Origin: Hyphomicrobiaceae bacterium
GTDB lineage: Bacteria; Pseudomonadota; Alphaproteobacteria; Rhizobiales; Hyphomicrobiaceae
Length of the DNA: 64,000 nt
Direction: 5' to 3'
Assembly: GCA_022844225.1 (NCBI GenBank)
Contig: JALHMC010000004.1
Coordinates: 1-64,000, forward strand
Each line of letters starts with the position of its first letter. The stretch's first letter is position 1. A model generated the notes under the pieces. It ran no database searches and was not told the DNA's origin. It saw only the letters and a program-made list of their open reading frames with translations. The position numbers were made by a program, and so were the translations under genes. Positions 44,274 to 52,940 of this stretch are shown piece after piece.

Positions 44274-46250
44274 GTGACCGAGATTACGCTGACATTTCCC
44301 GATGGTGCCAAGCGCGCGGTGCCGAAGGGTACATCCGGCATCGAGGTGGCGAAGTCGATCGCCCCGTCGCTGGCCAAGCGGACGGTCGCGATGGTTCTGG
44401 ACGGCGTGCTCGTCGATGCCGCGGATCCGATCGAAAGCGATGCTGCCATCAAGTTCGTCGCGCGCACAGATCCCGAGGCGCTCGAACTGATCCGGCACGA
44501 TTGTGCGCATGTTCTCGCAGAGGCCGTTCAGGATCTGTGGCCGGGCACCCAGGTGACGATCGGGCCGGTGATCGAGCACGGGTTCTTCTACGATTTTGCC
44601 AAAGCCGAGCCGTTCCATCCTGATGACTTGCCCCGTATCGAGAAGCGGATGCGCGAGATCATCGCGAAGAATGCGCTGTTCACCAAAGAGGTCTGGGGAC
44701 GAGACAAGGCGAAGGCGTTCTTCAAGGACAAGGGCGAACTGTTCAAGGTCGAGCTGGTCGACGCGATTCCCGACGGCGAGGACGTCAAGATCTACAAGCA
44801 GGGCGAGTGGCTCGATCTGTGTCGCGGGCCCCACATGACGTCGACAGGGCAGATCGGCAACGCCTTCAAGCTGCAGCGGTTCTCGGGTTCGTACTGGCGC
44901 GGCGATGCGCGAGGGCCGCAGCTGCAACGCATCTACGGCACAGCCTGGGCCTCGGACAAAGACCTCGCCGCGCACCTCCACATGCTCGAGGAGGCCGAGA
45001 AGCGCGATCATCGCAAGCTCGGCCGCGAGATGGATCTCTATCATTTCCAGGAAGAGGGACCGGGCACCGTTTTCTGGCACGCCAAGGGCTGGACGCTCTT
45101 CCAGGCTCTCGTCTCCTACATGCGGCGGCGCCTCGCCGGCGACTACCAGGAGGTGAACGCGCCGCAGGTGCTCGACAAGTCGCTCTGGGAGACCTCGGGC
45201 CACTGGGGCTGGTACCAGGACAACATGTTCGCGGTGAAGTCGGCGTCGGCGTTCGAAAACCCGCGCGACGAGGCGCGCGATCAGCGCGTTTTCGCCCTGA
45301 AACCGATGAACTGCCCGGGGCACGTGCAACTCTTCAAGTTCGGGTTGAAGAGCTATCGGGATCTTCCGGTACGACTGGCTGAGTTCGGCTGCGTTCACCG
45401 CTACGAAGCGTCGGGCGCGCTGCACGGGCTGATGCGGGTGCGCGCCTTCACTCAGGACGACGCCCACGTCTTCTGCACCGAGGATCAGCTCGAGGCGGAA
45501 TGCCTCAAGATCAACGATCTGATGATGTCGGTCTACAAGGACTTCGGCTTCGAGGAGGTGACGGTCAAGCTCGCCACGCGGCCGGAGAAGCGCGTCGGCA
45601 CCGATGCCATGTGGGACCACGCCGAGAACATCCTACGCAAGGTACTTGCCAAGATGGCGGCCGAGGACAGCCGCATCAAAACCGGCATCAACGAGGGCGA
45701 GGGCACGTTCTACGGGCCCAAGTTCGAGTACACGCTCCGCGATGCCATCGGGCGTGAATGGCAATGCGGCACGACGCAGGTCGACTTCAACCTGCCGGCA
45801 CGGTTCGGCATCTTCTATGTTGATGCGGACGGCGAGAAGAAGCAGCCCGTGATGGTGCATCGCGCGATCTGCGGCTCGCTCGAGCGCTTCCTCGGCATTC
45901 TGATCGAGAGCACGGGGGGCCATCTGCCGCTGTGGCTCGCGCCGGTGCAGGCCGTGGTTGCCACCATCGTCTCGGACGCCGATCAATATGCCAACGAGGC
46001 GGTGAAGGCTCTGCGCAAGGCCGGGCTGCGTGTCGAGACGGACCCGCGCAACGAAAAGATCAACTACAAGGTGCGCGAGCACTCGCTGGCCAAGGTGCCG
46101 GTGCTGCTTGTCGTCGGGAAGCGCGAGGCGGAGGAGCGCAAGGTTTCCGTGCGTCGCCTCGGCTCGGACAAGAGCACGGTGATGAGCCTCGACGAGGCGA
46201 TCGCTCAGCTTCGCGACGAGGCGACGCCGCCGGACCTCAAGCGGGATTGA
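44274..46250 (+). CDS. thrS: threonyl-tRNA synthetase
   Basis: 658-residue class II synthetase. Order: TGS domain ([17 protein letters not shown]), editing domain with HxxxH-type zinc-binding residues ([17 protein letters not shown]), catalytic domain (motif 2 [31 protein letters not shown]) and anticodon-binding domain ([17 protein letters not shown]). GTG start at 44274 with GGAGGAAG eight bases upstream. Complete and of normal length. Confidence 0.97.
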   Translation: MTEITLTFPDGAKRAVPKGTSGIEVAKSIAPSLAKRTVAMVLDGVLVDAADPIESDAAIKFVARTDPEALELIRHDCAHVLAEAVQDLWPGTQVTIGPVIEHGFFYDFAKAEPFHPDDLPRIEKRMREIIAKNALFTKEVWGRDKAKAFFKDKGELFKVELVDAIPDGEDVKIYKQGEWLDLCRGPHMTSTGQIGNAFKLQRFSGSYWRGDARGPQLQRIYGTAWASDKDLAAHLHMLEEAEKRDHRKLGREMDLYHFQEEGPGTVFWHAKGWTLFQALVSYMRRRLAGDYQEVNAPQVLDKSLWETSGHWGWYQDNMFAVKSASAFENPRDEARDQRVFALKPMNCPGHVQLFKFGLKSYRDLPVRLAEFGCVHRYEASGALHGLMRVRAFTQDDAHVFCTEDQLEAECLKINDLMMSVYKDFGFEEVTVKLATRPEKRVGTDAMWDHAENILRKVLAKMAAEDSRIKTGINEGEGTFYGPKFEYTLRDAIGREWQCGTTQVDFNLPARFGIFYVDADGEKKQPVMVHRAICGSLERFLGILIESTGGHLPLWLAPVQAVVATIVSDADQYANEAVKALRKAGLRVETDPRNEKINYKVREHSLAKVPVLLVVGKREAEERKVSVRRLGSDKSTVMSLDEAIAQLRDEATPPDLKRD

Positions 46251-46506
46251 CCGCCCAAGTAGCGGCGGAGTGCAACGCTCGGCCGCCTCGGTGTTGAATG
46301 CACCGATGTCTGATTGAGTGCGACTTTTCAGTCACTTGGGGGCTCGAAAGAGGCCGGTGTCCAGCCTGATCCGTCCGCAGTCCGGATGGACCGATGTATA
46401 AGCGACTTCGTCAGTTCCGGGGGGCTCGATCCGTCGACGGCGGCAGTACGTGCATCCCTCCGCGTGGCGAGTGTTGGCTTCTGAGAGCAGACGTGGAGTT
46501 GTCGAT

Positions 46507-47025
46507 ATGTCCATCTTCGGGGTTGGGAGGGCGGTGGTGCGCGCGGGGGCGATTGCTGGTGCGTGCGCCGCCACTTTGATCGCTGGTTCCGCTCAGGCGG
46601 CAAAGGCCGACGAGATCATCGTCACGATTGAGAGCATCCAGTCCCTCGACAGGATCGATCCGGGTGGCGGACAGGCCGACTTCTTCGCTCAAGTCACCAT
46701 CGACGGCCAGGTGTTCCGGACGCCGGTGGTTCGCAAGGCCGACGTCGTGCGCCCGAACTGGGTGATCAGCAAGCGCGTCAGGCCGGGCACGCATCGGGTG
46801 AAGGTCGAGATACTCGACAAGGACGTGCTCTCGAAAGACGACGCCATCGATATCAATCGCCTGGACGGCAAGCGCGATCTCGATTTCAGGGTGCGGACGC
46901 GCCCGTGCGTGGTGCTGGATTTCGCGGAGCCCTACAGGTGCAGCGGCCGCGGCGTCACCATTACGCGGGCTGGCCGCGAGAAGAAGTCGGCCGAGGTACG
47001 CTTCAATGTGAATACGCGGCGCTGA
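46507..47025 (+). CDS. secreted protein with C2-like beta domain, unknown function
   Basis: 172-residue exported protein. The signal peptide (VVRAGAIAGACAATLIAGSAQA) precedes a beta-rich domain: EIIVTIESIQSLDRIDPGGGQADFFAQVTIDGQ, then HRVKVEILDKDVLSKDDAIDI, which resembles a calcium-type C2 sandwich. Two late Cys (RPCVVLDF and PYRCSG) could form a disulfide. The start at 46507 has GGAG eight bases upstream. It ends at a bidirectional terminator. Confidence 0.75.
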   Translation: MSIFGVGRAVVRAGAIAGACAATLIAGSAQAAKADEIIVTIESIQSLDRIDPGGGQADFFAQVTIDGQVFRTPVVRKADVVRPNWVISKRVRPGTHRVKVEILDKDVLSKDDAIDINRLDGKRDLDFRVRTRPCVVLDFAEPYRCSGRGVTITRAGREKKSAEVRFNVNTRR

Positions 47026-47073
47026 TGGCGCTCATTTCATGTGGTTTCGGCCGCTGAGCGATTGCGAGGCAAC

Positions 47074-47112
47074 AAAAATCCCACGGGATCTAGCGGATCC
47101 CGTGGGGTTTTT
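47074..47112. terminator. bidirectional intrinsic terminator
   Basis: A 17-bp stem (AAAAATCCCACGGGATC with GATCCCGTGGGGTTTTT, one G-T wobble) and a 5-base loop, with an A-run on the left and a T-run on the right. It lies between the convergent C2-like gene and the SAPR-repeat genes and can end transcription in both directions. Confidence 0.88.
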
Positions 47113-47136
47113 GCGTTCTGGCAGCTGGTCGCCGGA

Positions 47137-47388
47137 TCAAGGCGCGCCGGTCTCGAGTGTGCCGTAGATGCCGTCCGAGCGCGGGGCGCTGTCGCGAAGG
47201 CTATCGAAGCCAGAGCGAGGTGCGCTGTTGCGGAGGTCGTCGAAGGCGCTACGCGGAGCCGAGGTGTTGATGTCGGCGAAGATCTCGGCACGGGGTGCGG
47301 AGGCGCCGAGGTCGTCGAACACGGTGCGGGCGCTGGCCTGGCCGGCGATGAGGCCGAGGGCGAGGAGGGCTGCGATGGCGGTCTTCAT
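47137..47388 (-). CDS. secreted 83-residue SAPR-repeat protein, copy 2 (distal)
   Basis: Signal peptide (MKTAIAALLALGLIAGQASA) followed by about four repeats of a 12-residue unit of the type F-D-D-L-x-x-S-A-P-R-S-x, ending GIYGTLETGAP. The protein is identical to the one encoded at 47452-47703. The ribosome binding site AGGAGATGATCCC is duplicated as well. Mature length is only about 63 residues. It may be a repeat-containing peptide precursor or a small envelope protein; not recognised as a named family. Confidence 0.8.
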   Translation of the reverse strand: MKTAIAALLALGLIAGQASARTVFDDLGASAPRAEIFADINTSAPRSAFDDLRNSAPRSGFDSLRDSAPRSDGIYGTLETGAP

Positions 47389-47402
47389 GGGATCATCTCC
47401 TG
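47141..47402. repeat. 262-bp exact direct repeat, first unit
   Basis: Bases 47141-47402 reappear at 47456-47717 with no difference seen, an offset of 315 bp. The unit covers the entire SAPR coding region and the ribosome binding site. The remaining 53 bases of the 315-bp period (47403-47455) differ from both flanks. Confidence 0.9.
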
Positions 47403-47451
47403 ATCGAAGTTCTGATTTTTCTGTGGCGATTGGTGAGCGTCGTTCGCAGGC

Positions 47452-47703
47452 TCAGGGCGCGCCGGTCTCGAGTGTGCCGTAGATGCCGTCCGAGCGCGGG
47501 GCGCTGTCGCGAAGGCTATCGAAGCCAGAGCGAGGTGCGCTGTTGCGGAGGTCGTCGAAGGCGCTACGCGGAGCCGAGGTGTTGATGTCGGCGAAGATCT
47601 CGGCACGGGGTGCGGAGGCGCCGAGGTCGTCGAACACGGTGCGGGCGCTGGCCTGGCCGGCGATGAGGCCGAGGGCGAGGAGGGCTGCGATGGCGGTCTT
47701 CAT
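47452..47703 (-). CDS. secreted 83-residue SAPR-repeat protein, copy 1 (proximal)
   Basis: Same 83 residues as the distal copy. This copy is nearest to the promoter region, which carries a GATAC-N6-GTATC palindrome at 47796-47811, about 95 bases upstream of the ATG. An open frame extends further upstream but the signal peptide fixes the start at 47703, after AGGAG. The two copies probably form one transcript ending at 47074-47112. Confidence 0.82.
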   Translation of the reverse strand: MKTAIAALLALGLIAGQASARTVFDDLGASAPRAEIFADINTSAPRSAFDDLRNSAPRSGFDSLRDSAPRSDGIYGTLETGAP

Positions 47704-47717
47704 GGGATCATCTCCTG
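47456..47717. repeat. 262-bp exact direct repeat, second unit
   Basis: Second unit of the tandem duplication described at 47141-47402. Exact identity, including third-codon positions, indicates a very recent duplication or ongoing gene conversion. Confidence 0.9.
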
Positions 47718-47795
47718 GGCAAAAGGCTTTGATGGCGACGTCGACGTTTCTGGTCGTCTTGGCTCGTGATCTCTGCGTTTGACCGATTGTTTTTC

Positions 47796-47811
47796 GATAC
47801 CGGTCTGTATC
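47796..47811. promoter_or_regulatory. putative TetR operator 1
   Basis: GATACCGGTCTGTATC: perfect 5-bp arms GATAC/GTATC with 6-base spacing, in the spacer between the SAPR genes and the divergent TetR gene. It matches the palindrome at 47974-47989 in 13 of 16 positions (GATAC-Y-G-R-T-Y-T-GTATC). Confidence 0.68.
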
Positions 47812-47973
47812 TCTCCTGAGCGCTGTTATGAGCCAAGCTGCCGTGCCGTGCAATTCACCTTGAGTCACGTCGACGTGAGCCGATTGTGAGCTGCATATTA
47901 TGGGTTTAGCGGCACAAGGATGACCTGATGGCAGTGACGTCTTGTGTGAAGAGACGAGTTGTTCCAAATAATC

Positions 47974-47989
47974 GATACTGATTTGTATC
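47974..47989. promoter_or_regulatory. putative TetR operator 2 (autoregulatory)
   Basis: GATACTGATTTGTATC, second copy of the palindrome, ending 16 bases before the TetR ATG at 48006, a position suited to autorepression. Confidence 0.72.
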
Positions 47990-48005
47990 ATACGGATGCC
48001 TCAGC

Positions 48006-48632
48006 ATGTCCCGAGCTGCCAAACGCGACGACCTGATCGATGCCGCCATCCGCCTGTTCAACCGGCATGGCTACCACGCTACCGGAATCGATCGGCTGAT
48101 GGAGGAGACGGGGATCGCGAAAACGACGCTCTACCGGCATTTCGGCTCGAAGGAGGAGCTGATCGTGGCCGCGCTGGCGCGCATCGACGAGGCGGCGCGG
48201 GACGAGTTGCGGGCGTTCGTCGAGGCCGCCTCGGACGACCCCGTGGCGCGGATCCTTGCCACGTTCGGGCAACTCGACATCTGGTTGAGGGACCCGGAGT
48301 TCAAAGGCTGCCCGTTCGTCGCGGCAGCGGCGGAGTTTGGTGATGCAACAAACGATCCGGTGTTCCAGCAGGTGCGCCTACACAAGCGGCTCACCCTCGC
48401 CTATTTCGAGGAATTGGTCAGGGCCGCACGCATCCCAGATCCGCGGCGAGTGGCGCGCCAGATCGTCATGCTGCACGAGGGCGCAATCGCATTCGCGCAA
48501 GTGCTGGGCCCGGACGGCGCGGCGGACGACGCCCGACGCGCGGCCGAGAGATTGATCACATCAAAGGTCGATACCGAAGCGGGCCAGAACCCAGATCAAC
48601 GCCAGATAGAGCGCGAACGTCAGAAGAGATGA
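48006..48632 (+). CDS. TetR/AcrR-family transcriptional regulator
   Basis: 208-residue regulator. The N-terminal helix-turn-helix is canonical (AAIRLFNRHGYHATGIDRLMEETGIAKTTLYRHFGSKEEL). The C-terminal TetR_C-type ligand domain contains CPFVAAAAEF. Two identical-type palindromes lie in the divergent spacer, one just before its start. It probably represses itself and the SAPR genes. Its last 72 bases overlap the convergent DUF3147 gene. Confidence 0.93.
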   Translation: MSRAAKRDDLIDAAIRLFNRHGYHATGIDRLMEETGIAKTTLYRHFGSKEELIVAALARIDEAARDELRAFVEAASDDPVARILATFGQLDIWLRDPEFKGCPFVAAAAEFGDATNDPVFQQVRLHKRLTLAYFEELVRAARIPDPRRVARQIVMLHEGAIAFAQVLGPDGAADDARRAAERLITSKVDTEAGQNPDQRQIERERQKR

Positions 48633-48911
48633 TGTGCCGAGCGCCTGCCAGAAACCCCAACCCGAGCGCAGCAGCCATGGCATCACGAGGAACAACGGCA
48701 GCGACGGCAGGACGAGCCAGAATGTCGCCTGGGCATAGGATGCGATGCGCGCCGGATCGCCGGTCTCACCCCACAGCCAGATCATAGCCAGGATCGAGAC
48801 GAGCGGGAGTGCCGTGATCAAGGCGCCGAGTCCGGGGTTCCGCTTGGCGACCTCGGACACGACAGCGATGATGACGCCTGACAGCAGGGCCTTCGTGGCA
48901 AGCTCCAGCAT
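48561..48911 (-). CDS. DUF3147-family membrane protein
   Basis: 116-residue protein with about four membrane segments (ATKALLSGVIIAVVSEVAKR, ALITALPLVSILAMIWLW, ATFWLVLPSLPLFLVMPWLL and LLTFALYLALIWVLARFG). The pattern NPGLGALITALPLVSILAM is characteristic of DUF3147. Function unknown. It overlaps the TetR gene tail to tail. Confidence 0.87.
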   Translation of the reverse strand: MLELATKALLSGVIIAVVSEVAKRNPGLGALITALPLVSILAMIWLWGETGDPARIASYAQATFWLVLPSLPLFLVMPWLLRSGWGFWQALGTSSLLTFALYLALIWVLARFGIDL

Positions 48912-48959
48912 GAGGCGGCCCTCGTTGGCTTATGAACGACGCTTCTCGGGCTCGTCGAG

Positions 48960-50759
48960 CTACCCCGCCAGTGCCTCCGGCTCCAGCAGCAGCGTCGAGT
49001 CGCCGCCCGTGGTGATGGTGTCCTTCAGCGAAACCGCGGCAACGGCGTGGTTCTCGGCGAAGAAGCGGGCGAGTGCGATGCGTGGATCGATGCCGGCCGT
49101 CGCGGTGCCAGCATTGGCGCTCTCGCGGACCACGGCCAGGGCACCACGGGCTAGATAGATGCCGCCGGCCGCGAGCCCGAACAGACGCAGGTAGGGCTGC
49201 GCTCCGGCCATGGCGGCTTCCGGATTCTTCTGCAACGCGCCGCCCATCCAGCGCGAGGCCTCGGCAAGTGCGTTGACGGCGTCGGTCAGGCGCTCGCCCA
49301 TACGGCCGAACTCGGGACGGTTCGAGGCGCGCACGGCTTCGGCGGTTTGGGCCAGCTCGCCGATGTAGGCCTCGACGACTTTGCCGCCCTCCAAGGGAAG
49401 CTTTCGGGTGAGCAGGTCGATCGCCTGGATGCCGTTGGTGCCCTCGTAGATCGGAAGGATGCGCGCATCGCGATAGTGTTGCGCGGCGCCCGTCTCCTCG
49501 ATGAAGCCCATGCCGCCGTGCACCTGCACGCCGATGGAGGCCACCTCGACGCCGATGTCGGTCGAGAAGGCCTTTGCAACAGGTGTCAGCAGTGCAGCCC
49601 GGTCCAGCGCCGCCTTGCGTGCGTTTGCATCTTTCGCGGCATGTGCCTTGTCCAGTTCAGCCGCCGTAACGAGGCAGATGGCGCGCGAAGCCTGTGTCAT
49701 GGCCTTCATGGTCATGAGATTGCGCCGGATGTCGGCGTGCTCGATGATCGGGCTCATCTCTCCGGCCTTGCCCCGTGCGGAACGGCCCTGCTTTCGCTCC
49801 TGCGCATAGGCAATCGCCCGTTGGGTCGCGCGCTCGGCGATGGCAACGCCTTGCACGCCGACCGCGAGGCGCGCCGCGTTCATCATGATGAACATGACGT
49901 TGAGGCCACGGTTCTCCTCGCCAACGAGGTAGCCGACCGCGCCTTCGCCGCTCTCGCCGTACTTCATCACGCACGTGGGCGAGGCGTGGATGCCGAGCTT
50001 GTGCTCGAGGCCGGCGCAGATCACGTCGTTGCGCTCACCTAAAGTCCCGTCCTTGTTCACCAACACCTTCGGCACGACGAACAGCGAGATGCCGCGCGTT
50101 CCGGGCGGTGCGTCTGGGAGGCGGGCGAGCACGAGGTGGATGATGTTCTCGGTCAACTCGTGGTCGCCGTAAGTGATGAAGATCTTGGTGCCGGTGATGC
50201 GATAGGTGCCGTCCGGCTGTGGTACGGCCTTGGCGCGCAGATGTCCGAGATCAGAACCGGCATGCGGCTCGGTGAGGTTCATGGTGCCGGTCCAGCGACC
50301 CGAGGCCATGTTCGGCAAGTAGGTGGCTTTCAGCTCGTCGCTGCCGTGCGCCTTGATGGCGTCGATGGCGCCTTGCGTGAGCAACGGGCAAAGACCGAAG
50401 CCCATGTTGGCCGAGTTCCAGATCTCACTGGTCGCCATCGAGACGACCTCCGGCAAGCCCTGGCCGCCGAGGCTCTCATCGGAGGCGAGCGACGCCCAGC
50501 CCCCGTCGGCGAAGGCCTGATAGGCCTCCTTCCAGCCGGGAGGCGTCTCCACCTTGCCGTTGACGAGCTTGGCGCCCGTCCGGTCGCCGGACCAATTCAG
50601 GGGGTCGAGCACGGCTGAGGCGAACTTACCGGCCTCGTCGATCACGGCCTTGACCGTGTCTTCGTCGACGGTCACGGTTCCCGATGCGATCAGGTCGTCG
50701 AGGCCCGCTGCCGTCTTGAGCGCGAACATGATGTCGTCTACTGGAGCGCGGTAGGTCAT
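48960..50759 (-). CDS. acyl-CoA dehydrogenase (DmdC-like)
   Basis: 599-residue FAD acyl-CoA dehydrogenase of the long branch that includes 3-methylmercaptopropionyl-CoA dehydrogenase. N-terminal extension YRAPVDDIMFAL, FAD-binding TGTMNLTEPHAGSDLG, RGISLFVVPK, and the C-terminal HGGMGFIEETGAAQHYRDARILPIYEGTNGIQA with the catalytic-region Glu. The substrate could be a short or branched acyl-CoA. Single gene, divergent from sua5. Confidence 0.93.
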   Translation of the reverse strand: MTYRAPVDDIMFALKTAAGLDDLIASGTVTVDEDTVKAVIDEAGKFASAVLDPLNWSGDRTGAKLVNGKVETPPGWKEAYQAFADGGWASLASDESLGGQGLPEVVSMATSEIWNSANMGFGLCPLLTQGAIDAIKAHGSDELKATYLPNMASGRWTGTMNLTEPHAGSDLGHLRAKAVPQPDGTYRITGTKIFITYGDHELTENIIHLVLARLPDAPPGTRGISLFVVPKVLVNKDGTLGERNDVICAGLEHKLGIHASPTCVMKYGESGEGAVGYLVGEENRGLNVMFIMMNAARLAVGVQGVAIAERATQRAIAYAQERKQGRSARGKAGEMSPIIEHADIRRNLMTMKAMTQASRAICLVTAAELDKAHAAKDANARKAALDRAALLTPVAKAFSTDIGVEVASIGVQVHGGMGFIEETGAAQHYRDARILPIYEGTNGIQAIDLLTRKLPLEGGKVVEAYIGELAQTAEAVRASNRPEFGRMGERLTDAVNALAEASRWMGGALQKNPEAAMAGAQPYLRLFGLAAGGIYLARGALAVVRESANAGTATAGIDPRIALARFFAENHAVAAVSLKDTITTGGDSTLLLEPEALAG

Positions 50760-50868
50760 GGGCTCGCTGCCATCCTGGTTGTGACGGTCGGGCGTGTGGT
50801 GACGTCGGGGCGGCGCCGGGAGCTTGTCCTGGCCGGTCGCCCATTCGGAAACGAGGAATATACGCTCT

Positions 50869-51855
50869 GTGCGGGTCGCTCAACCGAGCCCATCGACGAT
50901 CGACGAGGCCGCCGACCTGCTGCGGGCCGGCGAGCTGGTCGCGTTTCCCACGGAAACGGTCTACGGGCTCGGCGCTGATGCAACTCAGGGGCAGGCGGTC
51001 GCGCGCATCTATGAGGCCAAGGGTCGGCCGCGGTTCAATCCACTGATCGCGCATCTTGGCGACATCGCGGGCGTCGAGGCGATTGCCGAGATCGGGCCTC
51101 TGGCACGGCGTCTTGCGGAGGCGTTCTGGCCGGGGCCGCTCACTCTGGTTTTGCGAGAGCGTCCGGGCTCGGCGATTACAAGTCTCGTGACAGCGGGTCT
51201 CGAGACGATTGCGGTGCGGGTGCCGTCACACCCGGTCGCGCTCCATCTGTTGAAGGCCAAGGGCCGGCCAGTGGCGGCGCCCTCGGCCAACCGGTCGGGC
51301 CATGTGAGTGCCACGACCGCGCAGCACGTGGCGGCCGATCTCGGGGAGAGCGTCGCGATGATTCTCGACGGCGGGGCGACACCGCACGGAATCGAATCGA
51401 CCATTCTCGATGTCACCGCTGAGCGGCCTGTCCTGCTGCGTCCAGGTGCCGTGACGGCAGAGACCATCGCGGAGATCGTGGGGGCTCTACCTGTGCAATC
51501 GGCCCCGCGCGAGGCTGATCGCCCCACCGCACCCGGGCAACTCGAAAGCCACTATGCGCCCACACTGCCGGTTCGCCTCGATGCCACCAGCCCGCGCGAG
51601 GGCGAGGCGTTGCTGGCGTTCGGGCCCTATGTGCCGGCCTACGACGGGCCGCTGCTCAACCTCAGTCCCCGTGCCGATCTCGCCGAGGCCGCCGCCAACC
51701 TGTTCGCTGCGCTCCGCCGTCTGGATAAATCCGGTGCGACGGGACTGGCGGTGATGCCGATTCCCGAGCATGGTCTCGGGGCTGCCATCAACGACCGCCT
51801 CCGCCGGGCGGCCGCACCTCGCCCGCCGACCAATCCGAGCCGTTCCGTCCGATGA
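50869..51855 (+). CDS. L-threonylcarbamoyladenylate synthase (Sua5/YrdC/YwlC family)
   Basis: Makes threonylcarbamoyl-AMP from Thr, bicarbonate and ATP for the t6A modification of tRNAs reading ANN codons. The YrdC core (AADLLRAGELVAFPTETVYGLGADA, then KGRPRFNPLIAHL, and AAPSANRSGHVSATTAQHV) is followed by the Sua5-specific C-terminal domain (PGQLESHYAPTLPVRL), making 328 aa. GTG at 50869 is taken as the start; a TTG at 50824 is also in frame. Its stop overlaps the TauE start by four bases. Confidence 0.92.
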   Translation: MRVAQPSPSTIDEAADLLRAGELVAFPTETVYGLGADATQGQAVARIYEAKGRPRFNPLIAHLGDIAGVEAIAEIGPLARRLAEAFWPGPLTLVLRERPGSAITSLVTAGLETIAVRVPSHPVALHLLKAKGRPVAAPSANRSGHVSATTAQHVAADLGESVAMILDGGATPHGIESTILDVTAERPVLLRPGAVTAETIAEIVGALPVQSAPREADRPTAPGQLESHYAPTLPVRLDATSPREGEALLAFGPYVPAYDGPLLNLSPRADLAEAAANLFAALRRLDKSGATGLAVMPIPEHGLGAAINDRLRRAAAPRPPTNPSRSVR

Positions 51856-52847
51856 ACCTCTATCTCCCGATCGCCGAGATCGCATTGCCGCTGCCCGTGC
51901 TTCTCGGCCTCGGCGTGGCGGTCGGTGTGCTCTCCGGCATGTTCGGCATCGGTGGTGGCTTCATCACCACGCCGATGTTGATTTTCCTCGGCGTGCCACC
52001 GGCCGTGGCGGTCGGCACCGGCACCAGCCAGGTGGTGGCCTCTTCCGTCTCGGGCGCGCTCGGACATTGGAGCCGTGGCAACGTCGACGTAAAGATGGGC
52101 GTCTACCTGATCTGCGGCGGGCTGCTGGGCGCAACAACCGGGATCTGGCTACAGCAACTTCTCAAAGCTGCCGGTCAGCTCGATTTTTTCACGACCATGA
52201 CCTACGTCGTGATGCTCGGCGTGGTCGGCGGGCTCATGGTGATCGAGGCCGTGCGTGCCCTCGTACGTCAGGCGGCCGGGCAGCCACAGGGGAGTGCGCG
52301 GCGCGGTGGGCAGCACAACTGGCTTTTGAAGCTGCCGCTTAAGACGCGCTTTCCCGTGTCGAAACTTTACATGAGCGCCATCCCGCCGCTGGCCATCGGT
52401 GCGTTCGTCGGCTGGCTCACGGCGATCATGGGCGTGGGCGGCGGATTTCTTCTCGTTCCGGCCCTGATCTATTTGCTGCGCATGCCGACGCGCATCGCGC
52501 TCGGTACCTCGGCATTCCAGATCATTTTCGTCGCCGCCTACGCCACGTTGCTGCAAGCCTCGCAGAACTATGCGATCGACGCAGCGCTGGCGCTGCCGTT
52601 GATACTCGGCGGAGTGATTGGCGCACATCTCGGGGTCGTCGTCGCGGGGCGGCTCAATCCCGAGCAGTTGCGGGCGTTGCTCGGCATTCTGGTTCTCGCG
52701 GTTGCCATTCGTATGGCGGGCGGACTCATCCTGAAGCCGGCCGATCTCTACTCACTCGACACCGGCGAGATTCGCGTCGAGAAAGCTATCGTCGAGAAGC
52801 AGAAGGCGGCACCGAAGAAGGAAGAGGAAGCAGCGCCGAAACAGTAG
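51852..52847 (+). CDS. sulfite exporter TauE/SafE-family permease
   Basis: 331-residue membrane protein with eight or so hydrophobic segments and the duplicated family motif GMFGIGGGFITTPML (first half) and AIMGVGGGFLLVPALIYLL (second half). The cytoplasmic tail is Lys/Glu-rich (KQKAAPKKEEEAAPKQ). The family exports or imports small sulfur or carbon anions. Translationally coupled to sua5 by an ATGA overlap. Confidence 0.93.
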   Translation: MNLYLPIAEIALPLPVLLGLGVAVGVLSGMFGIGGGFITTPMLIFLGVPPAVAVGTGTSQVVASSVSGALGHWSRGNVDVKMGVYLICGGLLGATTGIWLQQLLKAAGQLDFFTTMTYVVMLGVVGGLMVIEAVRALVRQAAGQPQGSARRGGQHNWLLKLPLKTRFPVSKLYMSAIPPLAIGAFVGWLTAIMGVGGGFLLVPALIYLLRMPTRIALGTSAFQIIFVAAYATLLQASQNYAIDAALALPLILGGVIGAHLGVVVAGRLNPEQLRALLGILVLAVAIRMAGGLILKPADLYSLDTGEIRVEKAIVEKQKAAPKKEEEAAPKQ

Positions 52848-52940
52848 GATCGTGCCGGACCATCGCTTCCGCCTGAGATTGCCGCCGGGGCGCGATCTGG
52901 CACAATGACGCGGGTGGACGCACCGGCTAAAGTGTCCGCC

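Noticed and set aside
47704-47991. Open extension upstream of the proximal SAPR gene
   Set aside because: The signal peptide and ribosome binding site at 47703 fix the start, and the distal copy lacks the extension.
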